64,000 nucleotides of DNA from Reticulitermes speratus (GCA_021186555.1 JAJKFL010000237.1:41255258-41319257); one strand, 5' to 3'. Shown: positions 1-11,799, counted from the stretch's first letter. A program made the numbers and translations. Notes: generated from the sequence alone by a model not told the origin.

Positions 1-135
1 AGTCGAACCGAATATGTAGCGTAGGGTAATGGAAACCGGGTTGGTGGCCGAGTGCATTCCTTGAGTATGAGCGAGGAATTTGCAGCATCAGATGTCTTCA
101 ACCGACACGGAGACAAATATAAATCTTAAACCGTC

Positions 136-1090
136 TAAAGCCCAGTGGTTACTATATGCACCACCAGGTTTATCATTCAGAAATTCTACGTTCTGCCCAC
201 ACAGTGTATTTATGTGTTTTGTGTGGATCTCAGAACAAACAGCGATTATTTCACTGTACAACATTAACTGACTGGTTTGTATAACTGAGACGGAGTGTGT
301 TTTACTGCGCGGTACGGACTGTATTTATGTGTTTTGTGTGGATCTCAGAACAAACAGCGATTATTTCACTGTACAACATTAACTGACTGGTTTGTATAAC
401 TGAGACGAGTGTTTACTGCGCGGTACGGACTGTATTTATGTGTTTTGTGTGGATCTCAGAACAAACAGCGATTGTTTCACTGTACAGCATTAACTGACTG
501 GTTTGTATAACTGAGACGGAGTGTGTTTACTGCGCGGTACGGACTGTATTTATGTACAATGTATATTAAACCTCTAAACCCAGTGGTTACTATATGTACC
601 ACCATGTTTAACATCACAAATTCTACGTCTGCCCACACAGTGTATTTATGTGTTTTGTGTGGATTCTCAGAACAAACAGCGATTATTCACTGTACACATT
701 AAACTGACTGGTTGTTATAACTGAGACGAGTGTGTTACTGCGCGGTACGGACTGTATTTATGTGTTTTGTGTGGATCTCAGAACAAACAGCGATTATTTC
801 ACTGTACAACATTAACTGACTGGTTTGTATAACTGAGACGGAGTGTGTTATGCGCGGTACGGACTGTATTTATGTGTTTTGTGTGATCTCAGAACAAACA
901 GCGATTATTTCACTGTACAACATTAATGACTGGTTTGTATAACTGAGACGGAGTGTGTTTACTGCGCGTACGGACTGTGTTTATTGTTTTGTGTGGATCT
1001 CAGAACAAACAGCGATTATTTCACTGTACAACATTAACTGACTGGTTTGTATAACTGAGACGTAGTGTGTTTACTGCGCGGTACGGACTG
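136..1090 (+). mobile_element. Sat114 element copy 1 (arms plus 114-bp tandem core)
   Basis: A constant arm (AAAGCCCAGTGGTTACTATA at its outer edge, then a segment with CTGCCCACACAGTG) leads into tandem units of about 114 bp. Each unit holds TGTGTGGATCTCAGAAC and ACTGACTGGTTTGTATAAC. A second arm sits inside the array near 565-650, so two element units seem fused. Units here carry many single-base deletions compared with copies 3, 5 and 6. Short open frames across the array are chance frames. The same arms and core recur at five other places in the window, in both orientations, which argues for a dispersed element and not a local satellite. Confidence 0.8.
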
Positions 1091-1120
1091 AATCTTAATT
1101 TTGTATGTATGCAAGTTTTA

Positions 1121-1260
1121 ACTTCCTGGGCCTGTGACCGCGGAGGCCCGCGTTCTATTCCAGGTCAGTCGATTTGTGATGGACAAAGTGGCACTGTGAC
1201 AGGTTTTTCTCCCAGTACTTCGGTTTTCTCCTGTATCATTCCACCAACGCTCCAAACCCA
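1121..1260 (+). mobile_element. SINE B fragment (tRNA-derived)
   Basis: Matches the body of the complete SINE B copies at 22957 and 42118, including GACAAAGTGGCACTGTGACA and CCCAGTACTTCGGTTTTC. The start of the tRNA-like head and the 3' end are missing. It directly follows the Sat114 element. Confidence 0.7.
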
Positions 1261-1284
1261 TCTCATCTACATGGTGCTCTGACC

Positions 1285-2250
1285 AGAAGGACAACTGCTC
1301 TTTCGAAAATTGGGGAGCACTGGATAGAAAACACCGCTCAATTATTTTTTGTTTAGTTTTAACACTGGAAACGAAGACCAATGATTCTTAACGTTAATGA
1401 CAGCCGAGGAACCCCACATATAATTTATTTCCATATGCAATTTTGATACTGTACTGCCTTCAGGAAAGAGACGCCTGAACTTCGGCGCATTTTCAGATAT
1501 TAGCAACATTCGCAAAAGAGATCTGTCATATTTTTTTTTATATACACACCCTTTACTTTTACAATGTTGAATTTCTACTTGGAAGTAAAGGGTGGGACGT
1601 AACTGCGATAACAGTGTTGTCGCGTCACGGTACACAATGGCGTTCTGTGAATTTTATCAACTGCTTCAGTCTTTCCGACTAACACCTTACGGCAGGCCCA
1701 AGGTTACTAAGAAAACTGATCTTAGCTATACTACAAATCAAACAAGGTTGTGAATGACGCAGTAGCATCTAACGTCACGTGTCACATTATCACCAATCAC
1801 AGGTCTCGAAGTTCGTGATTGCATGGGACTGATACTATGCTCACGAACATCAAGGTGAATCGTATGTAAAGCGCAAATTTGGGTCCACGATCTTATGAAA
1901 TTCCAGTGATAAGAGCGTAATAAAATAACCTCGCAAAGCATAAAAATTACGAACTTTTTTACCAATAACACTCCTACAGCATACTGAACAAGCAAAAAAG
2001 CAATCAGCCTCACTTAATGAAGAGAGAGATTGACTGAGCTGTGGGTGATCTGCGCAATAGCAGAAAAGTCGGGGAAGCCGATTCGCCAGCCACTTGGTCT
2101 TATCCTGATTTGTCAGATCCATTCACGAACGTTCGGAATCCCAAACATTCAGAAACTTTGAGAATCTAATGTGATAATAGTAATAATATGTTTACTGATA
2201 ATGAATAATACGATCGGCTGTGTTAAAGACGGCCACATTAACACTTGAAA
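1285..2250. other. No recognisable feature
   Basis: About 1 kb of apparently single-copy AT-rich sequence between the two inverted Sat114 copies. Short frames are present on both strands, but I recognise no protein motif, RNA or repeat. Confidence 0.5.
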
Positions 2251-2251
2251 G

Positions 2252-3690
2252 ACTAAAACTAACCTGAATTATATTTAAAGACTCAGTCCGTACCGCTCAG
2301 TAAACACAATCCGTCTCAGTTATACAAACCAGTCAGTTAATGTTGTACAGTGAAATAATGGCTGTTTGTTCTGAGATCCACACAAAACACATAAATACAG
2401 TCCGTACCGCTCAGTAAACACAATCCGTCTCAGTTATACAAACCAGTCAGTTAATGCTGTACAGTGAAATAATCGCTGTTTGTTCTGAGATCCACACAAA
2501 ACACATAAATACAGTCCGTACCGCGCAGTAAACACACTCCGTCTCAGTTATACAAACCAGTCAGTTAATGTCGTACAGTGAAATAATCGCTGTTTGTTCT
2601 GAGATCCACACAAAACACATAAATACAGTCCGTACCGCGCAGTAAACACACTCCGTCTCGGTTATACAAACCAGTCAGTTAATGTTGTACAGTGAAATAA
2701 TCGCTGTTTGTTCTGAGATCCACACAAAACACATAAATACAGTCCGTACCGCGCAGTAAACACTCCGTCTCAGTTATACAAACCAGTCAGTTAATGTTGT
2801 ACAGTGAAATAATCGCTGTTTGTTCTGAGATCCACACAAAACACATAAATACAGTCCGTACCGCGCAGTAAACACTCCGTCTCAGTTATACAAACCAGTC
2901 AGTTAATGTTGTACAGTGAAATAATCGCTGTTTGTTCTGAGATCCACACAAAACACATAAATACACTGTGTGGGCAGAACGTAGAATTTGTGAATGTTAA
3001 ACTGGTGGTACATATAGTAACCACTGGGCTTTAGAGGGTTAATATACATTGTACATAAATACAGTCCGTACCGCGCAGTAAACACACTCCGTCTCAGTTA
3101 TACAAACCAGTCAGTTAATGTTGTACAGTGAAATAATCGCTGTTTGTTCTGAGATCCACACAAAACACATAAATACAGTCCGTACCGCGCAGTAAACACA
3201 CTCCGTCTCAGTTATACAAACCAGTCAGTTAATGTTGTACAGTGAAATAATCGCTGTTTGTTCTGAGATCCACACAAAACACATAAATACAGTCCGTACC
3301 GCGCAGTAAACACTCCGTCTCAGTTATACAAACCAGTCAGTTAATGTTGTACAGTGAAATAATCGCTGTTTGTTCTGAGATCCACACAAAACACATAAAT
3401 ACAGTCCGTACCGCGCAGTAAACACACTCCGTCTCAGTTATACAAAGCAGTCAGTTAATGTTGTACAGTGAAATAATCGCTGTTTGTTCTGAGATCCACA
3501 CAAAACACATAAATACAGTCCGTACCGCGCAGTAAACACACTCCGTCTCAGTTATACAAACCAGTCAGTTAATGCTGTACAGTGAAATAATCGCTGTTTG
3601 TTCTGAGATCCACACAAAACACATAAATACACTGTGTGGGCAGAACGTAGAATTTGTGAATGTTAAACACGGTGGTACATATAGTGACCA
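2252..3690 (-). mobile_element. Sat114 element copy 2, opposite orientation to copy 1
   Basis: On this strand the element starts with a constant end (CCTGAATTATATTTAAAGAC). About six 114-bp units follow, then an internal arm near 2961-3050, about five more units, and a terminal arm near 3630-3690. Copy 1 has the same array, inner arm, array, outer arm order, so copies 1 and 2 form a large inverted pair about 1.2 kb apart. The units are cleaner than in copy 1, with 111- to 114-bp variants caused by a missing CAC. Confidence 0.8.
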
Positions 3691-3694
3691 CTAG

Positions 3695-4095
3695 TTAAAT
3701 AACCTATAGACATAAATGCTGTCAGCTACCAGCAATCAGCTATTTACTGATCTCACGCCCAAAATAAAAATCACATCTCATGCTAATTAATAATCTTATC
3801 GTCTGGGTCACGACAACAATTAAAGTCGAATGATATCTTGGTGCCAAGTGGTGTTAATTCTGCGCCTACCGCCAGAGCGCTCCCTGCCAAATGATTCACA
3901 TTCAGACCCGTGCCACTGAACTTTGGCGTAAACAAACGAGCACTTGAGCTCCGCTGTCTGGCTTTGTACACTGAAGAAGCTACAGCGCAACGTAATGTAT
4001 TCCTTTTGACTGCCATCACAGAGACGGTAATGCAGTAGTACATCAGTACCGACGGTTCGGATAACCACATCAAGGTAAAGTTCTCCCTAGAACGG
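3695..4095. other. No recognisable feature
   Basis: Apparently unique sequence ending in a short (GA)n run that abuts a SINE. Frames of 82 and 105 residues overlap on the minus strand. Neither shows a family I know, and each is interrupted in the other frame. Confidence 0.4.
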
Positions 4096-4096
4096 G

Positions 4097-4660
4097 CCAT
4101 GAACGCCCAGAGAGAGAGAGAGAGTAGAGGTATAGCTCTACTCTTTCTTTAACCTCGGCGCTAGATGAGGGTGTGGGCCGCGATAGCTCAGTCGGTATAG
4201 CGACTTGCTACGAGCTGGACGGTCCGGGGATCGAATCCCGGTGGGGGCGGGATTTTCAGCACCCGTCTAGACCGGCCCTGGGGCCTACCCAGCCTCCTGT
4301 ACAATGGGTACCGGGTCATTCCCGGGGTAAAGCGGCCGAGGCGTGGCGTTGACCACCCACCTCCATCTAGCGCCGAGGTTAAAGAAAGAGTAGAGCTATA
4401 ACTCTACTCCCACTCTGGGCCTTCGTGGCCTGTTATAGGGTGAACTTTACCTTTACTAGATGAGGGTGGGTGGTCAACGCCACGCTCCGGCCGCTTTACC
4501 CCCGGGAATGACCCGGTACCCATTGTACAGGAGGCTGGGTAGGCCCCAGGGCCGGTCTGGACGGGTGCTGAAAATCTCGCCTCCACAGGGATTCGATCCC
4601 CGGACCGTCCAGCCCGTAGCGAGTCGCTAAACCGACTGAGCTAGCGTGGCCCACCACATC
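4097..4660 (-). mobile_element. SINE A, minus-strand copy split by another SINE A
   Basis: The 3' part lies at 4097-4173 and the body plus tRNA head at 4469-4660. The head shows an A box (TAGCTCAGTCGG type) and a B box (GGATCGAATCCC type, seen reversed as GGGATTCGATCCC). The tail contains TAGAGCTATACCTCTAC-like sequence in reverse. The copy is split by a plus-strand SINE of the same family. Confidence 0.85.
4174..4455 (+). mobile_element. SINE A, near complete, inserted in a SINE A
   Basis: A tRNA-derived head carries A box TAGCTCAGTCGG and B box GGATCGAATCCC. The body contains GGCCCTGGGGCCTACCCAGC, and the tail ends in ACTTTACCTTTA. It is flanked by an exact 13-bp direct repeat CTAGATGAGGGTG (4161-4173 and 4456-4468), the target site duplication expected from LINE-driven insertion. 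Length is about 282 bp. It is likely transcribed by RNA polymerase III when active. It is not a functional tRNA gene, since the head runs into a SINE body. Confidence 0.9.
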
Positions 4661-4800
4661 AAGACCTCTGCCTTATAAAGTTATTTGCTGATCTACGCTC
4701 ATTCATATAAGTGCATACAGTTTGCGCTGACAGGGGACTTAGGACACAAAATGCTAATAAACTGACTGAACCTAAGGGGTAAGGAGTAACAGCACCTCAT

Positions 4801-4844
4801 GACCCTTGATGAAAGCGGAATGTTCTTTCGAAACGTCGGTAATC
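4801..4844 (+). repeat. Relic of palindromic/hammerhead-like family
   Basis: Contains TTGATGAAAG, a short loop, CTTTC, then GAAACGTCGGTAAT. This matches the GATGA, stem, GAAACGTCGG order of the palindromic elements at 17288, 50139 and 53411. Only one arm is seen here. Confidence 0.4.
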
Positions 4845-5179
4845 ACTAACCCTGTTACTCAGGGTAACAACCCGCACACCTGAGTCCTCAGTGCATGTAC
4901 AGACGTTGGTTGTAAAGGACTAGAGGAAGAGACGAGCGTGGCGTGGCGTGGAGGACTGGATTCAAATGTGTATGATGTGAGGTTCTAACGAATATACCAG
5001 CACTACAGCCCTCTGGGATGTGACATCGTGAAGTCTGGTACACAGGCAGCAACATTTCTTAGCAACTTCCCGCTTCCTTCTTTCCAGTGTTTTATCCTGA
5101 AGACGCAGACACCAATATTCTCCGAAACACTGATACCAATCAGACATCTGCATTCAGCTTGATGAGGACAGGAACCGGT

Positions 5180-5285
5180 GGTGGGCTTTTGTGAACACGC
5201 TAATGAACCTTTGGGTTCCATCCAAGGCCGGTAGTTTGGAGATCAGCTGACAGACTATCAGCGTCTCAAGGGCTGTGTACGGTAC
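5180..5285 (+). mobile_element. LINE type 1, extreme 3' remnant
   Basis: Matches the end of the longer copies: GTGAACACGCTAATGAACCT, then GGTTCCAT, then a diverged CTGACAGACTATCAGCGTCTCAAG. The coding part is missing. Confidence 0.5.
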
Positions 5286-5444
5286 TGACCAGATTACTTG
5301 CTAACTGTTGGCCCGCGGGTACAGAAGTAATTTGGTACGAGGGGAAGCACTGCGCATGCGCCATGTGTCTTATATCCGTCTCAGAATCGTCCGCAGTGAC
5401 TGAAGCTGTGAATGTATTACAAAGACAGTAGAAGTTTGTGCAAG

Positions 5445-6030
5445 ACGTCCAAATATACAAACATTAAGATATACAGAACTATAATTTTGTCTGTTGTTTT
5501 TGTATGGGTGTGAAACTTGGTCTGTCACATTGAGGGAGGAACATAGGCTGAGGGTGTTCGAGAATAGGGTGCTGAGGGGGATATTTGGGTCTAAGAGGGA
5601 CGAGGTAACAGGGGAGTGGAGAAGACTACATAACGAGGAACTTAATGATCTGTACTGATCACCAAATATTATTCGGGTGATCAAATCAAGAAGAATGAGG
5701 TGGGCGGGGCATGTAGCACGTATGGGTGAGGGGATAGGTGCATACAGGATTTTGGTGGGGAAACCTGAGGGAAGGAGACCACTTGGAAGACCCAGACGTA
5801 GATGGGAGGATAATATTAAAATGGATCTTCAAGAATTTGGATGGGGGGGGGGCATGGACTGGATTGATATGGCTCAGGATAGGGACAGGTGGCGGCTGTT
5901 GTGAGTGCGGTAATGAACCTTCGGGTTCCATAAAACGCGGGGAATTTCTTGACTAGCTGACGACCTGCTAGCTTCTCAAGAAGGACTGTGCTACATGCAG
6001 TTAGTTAGTAGTTAGTTAGTTAGTATAATG
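5445..6030 (+). mobile_element. LINE type 1, 5'-truncated 3' end
   Basis: This is the C-terminal tail of a non-LTR retrotransposon reverse-transcriptase ORF, then the 3' UTR and a (TTAG)n tail. Visible peptides in one frame are SNQ-free [18 protein letters not shown] (from about 5677), [20 protein letters not shown] and [11 protein letters not shown]. Upstream, [20 protein letters not shown] is read in an adjoining stretch with an in-frame TGA before SPNII. The 3' UTR holds ATGAACCTTCGGGTTCCATA. No catalytic RT or endonuclease core is present, so the copy is dead. The same 3' end recurs at 19045, 50554, 59950, 60835 and 62895. Confidence 0.85.
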
Positions 6031-6650
6031 TTGCCTGGCCGATGTGAGGTGAGCCTAGCAGCGGCCACGCCGTGCCGACTGCAGCTATGTACAGTGTTAT
6101 GGACTGACCTATCCAGTTACAGTATCATACAATTAGTGGACAGACTTACTTGCCACTGTTGATGCCATCCGAGAGGTCAGAGCCATCTTTAGGCAGGAAG
6201 ATATCCAATTCCGTAGGCTGTGGCAGGGAATTCTGGTCCTGCAACAAGACAAACAGCTGGTGTATTAAACAGTAAGATGCAGGCATGTGGGAGGGACTTC
6301 ATATGCGGGTAATGACATATCCGAGGAGTAAGTCAATTACGGCTTTCTTAGCTTGCAACAAGAACTGACATGCTTCCATTCACTTCTAGTTCCAGTAGTT
6401 GACACTGCTTCCCATTAGGCATGTCCCGGATTCACAATTCGACCTGCAGCCCGGATATCCCTGACATTTTTGTGGTATTCCTCAGTCCCTCCAGCACCTC
6501 CACGTCTTCCTGCACCCTTTCCAATTCACTCTCCACTAATCACATGTCAGTCCAGCAATGTGCTGTATCTAAGTAATGCATACAGTTGATGCAAAACAGC
6601 AAATATCCGTCTTTAAAGAACGAAAAATAAAAGGTTTTGTTACATTCTTC
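6030..6650. other. No recognisable feature
   Basis: Apparently unique sequence between a LINE tail and a minisatellite. No repeat or protein family recognised. Confidence 0.45.
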
Positions 6651-6653
6651 CTG

Positions 6654-7055
6654 GACTGGTAATCTGTATCAGACTGGTAACCTGTATCAGACTGGTAATC
6701 TGTATCAGACTGGTAATCTGTATCAGACGACTGGGTAACCTGTATCAGACTGGTAACTGTATCAGACTGGTAACCTGTATCAGACTGGGTAACCTGTATC
6801 AGACTGGTAACCTGTATCAGACCGGTAACCTGTATCAGACCGGTAATCTGTATCAGACTGGTAACCTGTATCAGACTGGTAACCTGTATCAGACTGGTAA
6901 CCTGTATCAGACGGTAACCTGTATCAGACTGGTAACCTGTATCAGACCGGTAATCTGTATCAGACTGGTAACCTGTATCAGACTGGTAACCTGTATCAGA
7001 CTGGTAACCTATCATCGGACTGTAAAACCCTATTATCAGACTGGTAACCTGTATG
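6654..7055 (+). repeat. 18-bp minisatellite
   Basis: About 20 tandem units of GACTGGTAACCTGTATCA, with variants of one base or one missing base. The minus-strand frame of 167 codons (repeating QSDTGY) is a by-product of the period being divisible by three. I do not regard it as a gene. Confidence 0.95.
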
Positions 7056-7219
7056 CAGAACTTCAAATTCACTTTAGGAGCTACGAGTATCGAGAGACAC
7101 TGCGACTAAAATAAAGTAAATGACAGCCGTCTGCACCCCCCCCCCCAAAAAAACAGGATGTATCTTAAAAATGTTGGCGTGCTTAAGAAAATGTTGTTGG
7201 GCCAGCGCTGGGCTGGCAT

Positions 7220-8411
7220 TTGCGCCAGACCCTGTACAATATCTGTATCGTCTTAGGAGGGCTACTGTACAATATCTGTATCGTCTGTAGGAGGCTCTGT
7301 ACAATACCTGTATCGTCTGTAGGAGGCTCTGTACAATATCTTTATACGTCTCTAGGAGGCTGTGTACAATATCTTTATCGTCTCTAGGAGGCTGTGTACA
7401 ATATCGTATCGTCTCTAGGAGGCTGTGTACTATATCTGTATCGTCTCTAGGAGCGCTCTGTACAATAACTGTATCGTCCTAGGAGGTTCTGTACAATATC
7501 TGTATCGTCTCTAGGAGGCTCTGTACAATATCTGTATCGTCACTAGGAGGCTCTGTACAATACCTGTATCGTCACTAGGAGGCTCTGTACAATTACCTGT
7601 AACTGTCTCTAGGAGGCTCTGTACAATACCTGTATCGTCACTAGGAGGCTCTGTACAATACCTGTATCGTCTCTAGGAGGCTCTGTACAATACCTGTATC
7701 GTCACTAGGAGGCTCTGTACAATACCTGTATCGTCTCTAGGAGGCTCTGTACAATACCTGTATCGTCCTAGGAGGCTCTGTACAATAACTGTATCGTCCT
7801 AGGAGGCTCTGTACAATACCTGTATCGTCTCTAGGAGGCTCTGTACAATACCTGTATCGTCTCTAGGAGGCTCTGTACAATACCTGTATCGTCTCTAGGA
7901 GGCTCTGTACAATACCTGTATCGTCTCTAGGAGGCTCTGTACAATACCTGTATCGTCTAGGAGGCTCTGTACAATACCTGTATCGTCTCTAGGAGGCTCT
8001 GTACAATACCTGTATCGTCACTAGGAGGCTGTGTACAATACCTGTATCGTCCTAGGAGGCTCTGTACAATACCTGTATCGTCTCTAGGAGGCTCTGTACA
8101 ATACCTGTATCGTCACTAGGAGGCTCTGTACAATACCTGTATCGTCTCTAGGAGGCTCTGTACAATACCTGTATCGTCTCTAGGAGGCTCTGTACAATAC
8201 CTGTATCGTCTCTAGGAGGCTCTGTACAATACCTGTATCGTCTCTAGGAGGCTCTGTACAAAAACTGTATCGTCTCTAGGAGGCTCTGTACAATACTGTA
8301 TCGTCCTAGGAGGCTCTGTACAATACCTGTATCGTCTCTAGGAGGCTCTGTACAATACCTGTATCGTCTCTAGGAGGCTCTGTACAATACTGTATCGTCA
8401 CTAGGAGGCTT
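7220..8411 (+). repeat. 32-bp minisatellite
   Basis: About 37 tandem units containing CTAGGAGGCTCTGTACAATA followed by CCTGTATCGTCT. Units differ mainly at the TCTC/TCAC/TC site before CTAGG. It shares the word ACCTGTATC with the 18-bp array just before it, which may be chance. Confidence 0.95.
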
Positions 8412-8565
8412 TTAGTACACAGTTCTAATACATTTCTGAAAACTTCAACATTTAATAAACTTTCGGCTTATTCTAGAGAAAAAGTTACACTGAGATCTCA
8501 GTCCTATTTAATTAGTAATGCAGTTCTGTATATAACAGCTTACCTCTCGCATACTTTCGATACTG

Positions 8566-8610
8566 GTGCCTGATGATTGGCTTGATTAAAGAAGCCGAAA
8601 CATGTAGCAC
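8566..8610 (+). ncRNA. Hammerhead-ribozyme-like motif (type I layout)
   Basis: Order of parts: GTGC (8566-8569), CTGATGA (8570-8576), TT, GGCTT (8579-8583), loop, AAGCC (8592-8596), GAAA (8597-8600), CATGTA (8601-8606), GCAC (8607-8610). GTGC pairs with GCAC (helix I), GGCTT with AAGCC (helix II), and AC with GT around a 2-base loop (helix III). Cleavage would be after A8606. The two extra T bases between the core A and helix II are not in the classic consensus, so activity is doubtful. A relic or a variant are both possible. Confidence 0.4.
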
Positions 8611-8719
8611 GTTCCAGACATTACAGAGGTATTGTCTGGAACAGTTGTGACTAACGATCTATTGTTTTACTGCCTACGAGGTGTGAGCACAGTGCAAGTG
8701 TGACGTCACGTTACGCAAC

Positions 8720-8850
8720 ACGGCGACCAACAGGACACAATTTTGTGAACACGGCAATGAAACTTCAAGTTACGTGAAGGCTGTGGAACTCGAGTGGCCA
8801 AGCGACTATCAGCTTCCCAGGGAGGACTCTCCTCCACGGACATAGACGGA
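8720..8850 (+). mobile_element. LINE type 1, 3' remnant
   Basis: TTTTGTGAACACGGCAATGA, then AACTTCAAG and CGACTATCAGCTTCCCAGG, follow the 3' UTR order of the better copies but are strongly diverged. Confidence 0.45.
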
Positions 8851-8859
8851 TCAAAAATT

Positions 8860-9845
8860 TGGTTTATTCAACGACGCTGTTAGTAGCTCAGACCTTAGCC
8901 CAGGGCTGACCAAAACGCGACTCGCGCAAGTTGCCTGTAAACAAATAGTATTCATGTAGTTTACACGCACACTAGGCTGACCGTGAACGGCGTTATAACG
9001 ATTTTATACGGAAAGGAGACTTAACGGACTGAACCTAGCCCTACTGTAATTGGATGAACAGAAATTAGAAGCCGTCAAATAAGGAAAGAGGATTATTTTA
9101 TTGCAATAATGCATGTCTCTTGCATAAGTTGCCTCCTAAAGTGCGGCTTTCGAATCTCGTCTAGGTTCCTTAGGCCTTTAGCGATCATGGTGGGATTAAT
9201 TAGTGAATTGTAAACGATGTAGAAGAAAACAAACATGATATAATGAGGTAATATCCCGGAATTTGGGTGGAAGGATTGAGGAAAACCACGAAAACTGACA
9301 GAATAGCTAGTTTTCGGGCCCAGGTCTGAACAGGGAACATCTGTGACAATTCATTGCTGACTGCTCATGCCATCAATCGACGATATCCAGTTGCAGTTAC
9401 TGACAGTGTCGTTAAATAAACAATAAGCACATGTGGAGGTAACAGGAAACGGAGAAGGAAGGCAGAAAGTATATAAGGAAACGTAGGGGGAAAAAATATA
9501 AAATAAAAACGGGAATAGGGAAACAATGAAAAGAATGAACAGAAGACAGCGACAAGAAGTGAAAGCAGCCTGTGTTTGAAACTTGCAACAGCGCAGGAAA
9601 TCCAACCTCTCGTGACACAAGGGTTAAGCAGATTGTTTGCTGACCGAGATTGACCAGCTGTCTGTGACCAATTTAGTAAATACGGACACGTCCTTGCGTC
9701 AAGGCGCACTGCCAGTTCATTTACCGACACTACAACAGAACGTGGATCTTCGTAACCGGCGGGGACTGGGAAACAACACGACACTGAGTACACGATTATT
9801 TGGCTCTGCAGTCCTGCTATGCAATGCTTTGCATGTTACAGCCAA
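8860..9845. other. No gene recognised
   Basis: Near 8895 the sequence CAGGGCTGACCAAAACGCGA resembles a hAT-type terminus, but I find no partner end. The rest, including frames of 142 and 89 residues on the minus strand around 9351-9793, shows no motif I recognise. Confidence 0.4.
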
Positions 9846-9849
9846 TCAC

Positions 9850-11430
9850 TACACGTGACATCAGTCTTACTAGCTGAAGTACACGTGACATCAATCTTAC
9901 TAGCTGAAGTACACGTGACATCAGTCTTCTAGTAAGTACACTGACACAGTCTTACTAGTGAAGTACACGTGACAACAGTCTTACTAGCTGAAGTACACGT
10001 GACAACAGTCCTTACTAGCTGAAGTACACGTGACAACAGTCTTACTAGCTGAAGTACACGTGACAACAGTCTATAGCTGAGTACACGTGACACTCTTACT
10101 AGCTGAAGTACACGTGACAACAGTCTTACTAGCTGAAGTACACGTGACATCAGTCCTACTAGCTGAAGTACACGTGACAACAGTCCTACTAGCTGAAGTA
10201 CACGTGACATCAGTCCTACTAGCTGAAGTACACGTGACAACAGTCTTACTAGCTGAAGTACACGTGACATCAGTCCTACTAGCTGAAATACACGTGACAA
10301 CAGTCCTACTAGCTGAAGTACACGTGACATCAAGTACACGTGCAACAGTCCTACTAGCTGAAGTACACGTGACATCAGTCCTACTAACTGAAGTACACGT
10401 GACATAGTCCTAGTAGCTGAAGTACACGTGACAACAGTTCTACTAGCTGAAGTACACGTGCCAACAGTCCTACTAGCTGAAGTACACGTGACATCAGTCC
10501 TACTAGCTGAAGTACACGTGACATCAGTCCTACTGGCTGAAGTGTACGTGACATCAGTTCTACTAGCTGAAGTACGTGACAAGTCATACTAGCTGCAGTA
10601 CACGTGACATCATCCCTACTAGCTGAAGTACACGTGACATCAGTCCTACTAGCTGAAGTACACGTGACATCAGTCCTACTAGCTGAAGTACACGTGACAA
10701 CAGTCATACCAGCTGAAGTACACGTGACAACAGTCATACCAGTGAGTACACGTGACAACAGTCATACCAGCTGAAGTACACGTGACAACAGTCATACAGC
10801 TGAAGTACACGTGACAACAGTCATACCAGCTGAAGTACACGTGACAACAGTCATACCAGCTGAAGTACACGTGACAACAGTCATACCAGCTGAAGTACAC
10901 GTGACAACAGTCATACCAGCTGAAGTACACGTGACAACAGTCATACCAGCTGAAGTACACGTGACAACAGTCATACCAGCTGAAGTACACGTGACAACAG
11001 TCATACCAGCTGAAGTACACGTGACAACAGTCATACCAGCTGAAGTACACGTGACAACAGTCATACCAGCTGAAGTACACGTGACAACAGTCATACCAGC
11101 TGAAGTACACGTGACAACAGTCATACCAGCTGAAGTACACGTGACAACAGTCATACCAGCTGAAGTACACGTGACAACAGTCATACCAGCTGAAGTACAC
11201 GTGACAACAGTCATACCAGCTGAGTACACGTGACAACAGTATACCAGCTGAAGTACACGTGACAACAGTCATACCAGCTGAAGTACACGTGCAACAGTCA
11301 TACCAGCTGAAGTACACGTGACAACAGTCATACAGCTGAGTACACGTGACAACAGTCATTACCAGCTGAAGTCACGTGACAACGTTACCAGCTGAAGTAC
11401 ACGTGACAACATTATACCAGCTGAAGTACA
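9850..11430 (+). repeat. 30-bp minisatellite with a CACGTG in nearly every unit
   Basis: About 52 units. The left half (to about 10690) uses GTCCTACTAGCTGAAGTACA; the right half uses GTCATACCAGCTGAAGTACA. Both halves then have CGTGACAA or CGTGACAT. The block 10801-11220 is 14 essentially identical units. Open frames on both strands (up to 226 codons) follow from the period of 30 and are not genes. Each unit carries the palindrome CACGTG; right-half units also carry CAGCTG. Confidence 0.95.
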
Positions 11431-11795
11431 ATCACTCGTCGTTTGCACAGCCGTTTTAACACAGGTTGCAACTGACAACACTTGTTTTTGAAGGAGCTGC
11501 ATTGGCACTCTCATGCTGTTCAGATCCTGCTATTATTCCGATAAAATGTAACTTCCGCCGTCTCACTGTTCCGTAAAGTTAGATTGTACAGGATATATAA
11601 ATGCATTCATTCTTCGATTATGAATGGTTTCAAAGTTGACACACTTGCAGTGTTAAACTGACTTTACGCATATTACATAACGAACAAGCACAAATAAAAC
11701 TAAATATATGAACGTGTCACGAAACATAAATCTAAAACAGAAATATTAACGGTACAAATGAAGTTGTCCCTATTACCAACTTTAGGCTCCACGCC
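11430..11795. other. No recognisable feature
   Basis: Unique-looking AT-rich sequence between an array and a SINE fragment. Confidence 0.45.
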
Positions 11796-11799
11796 GTGA

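Noticed and set aside
4174-4250. A tRNA gene (A and B boxes present).
   Set aside because: The head runs into a SINE body with a target duplication and recurs dispersed. The same reasoning applies to the heads at 22957, 36842, 42118, 43490 and 58890.
6000-6025. Telomere repeat, from runs of TTAG.
   Set aside because: The runs are TTAG, not the insect telomere TTAGG, and they are the tail of LINE type 1 copies (also at 51150 and 59950).
6654-8411. The 18-bp and 32-bp arrays as one family, since both contain ACCTGTATC.
   Set aside because: The shared word is only nine bases, and the rest of the units do not align.
10679-11359. A 226-codon repetitive frame in the 30-bp array.
   Set aside because: Frames are open on both strands at once because the period is divisible by three. 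It does not indicate coding.
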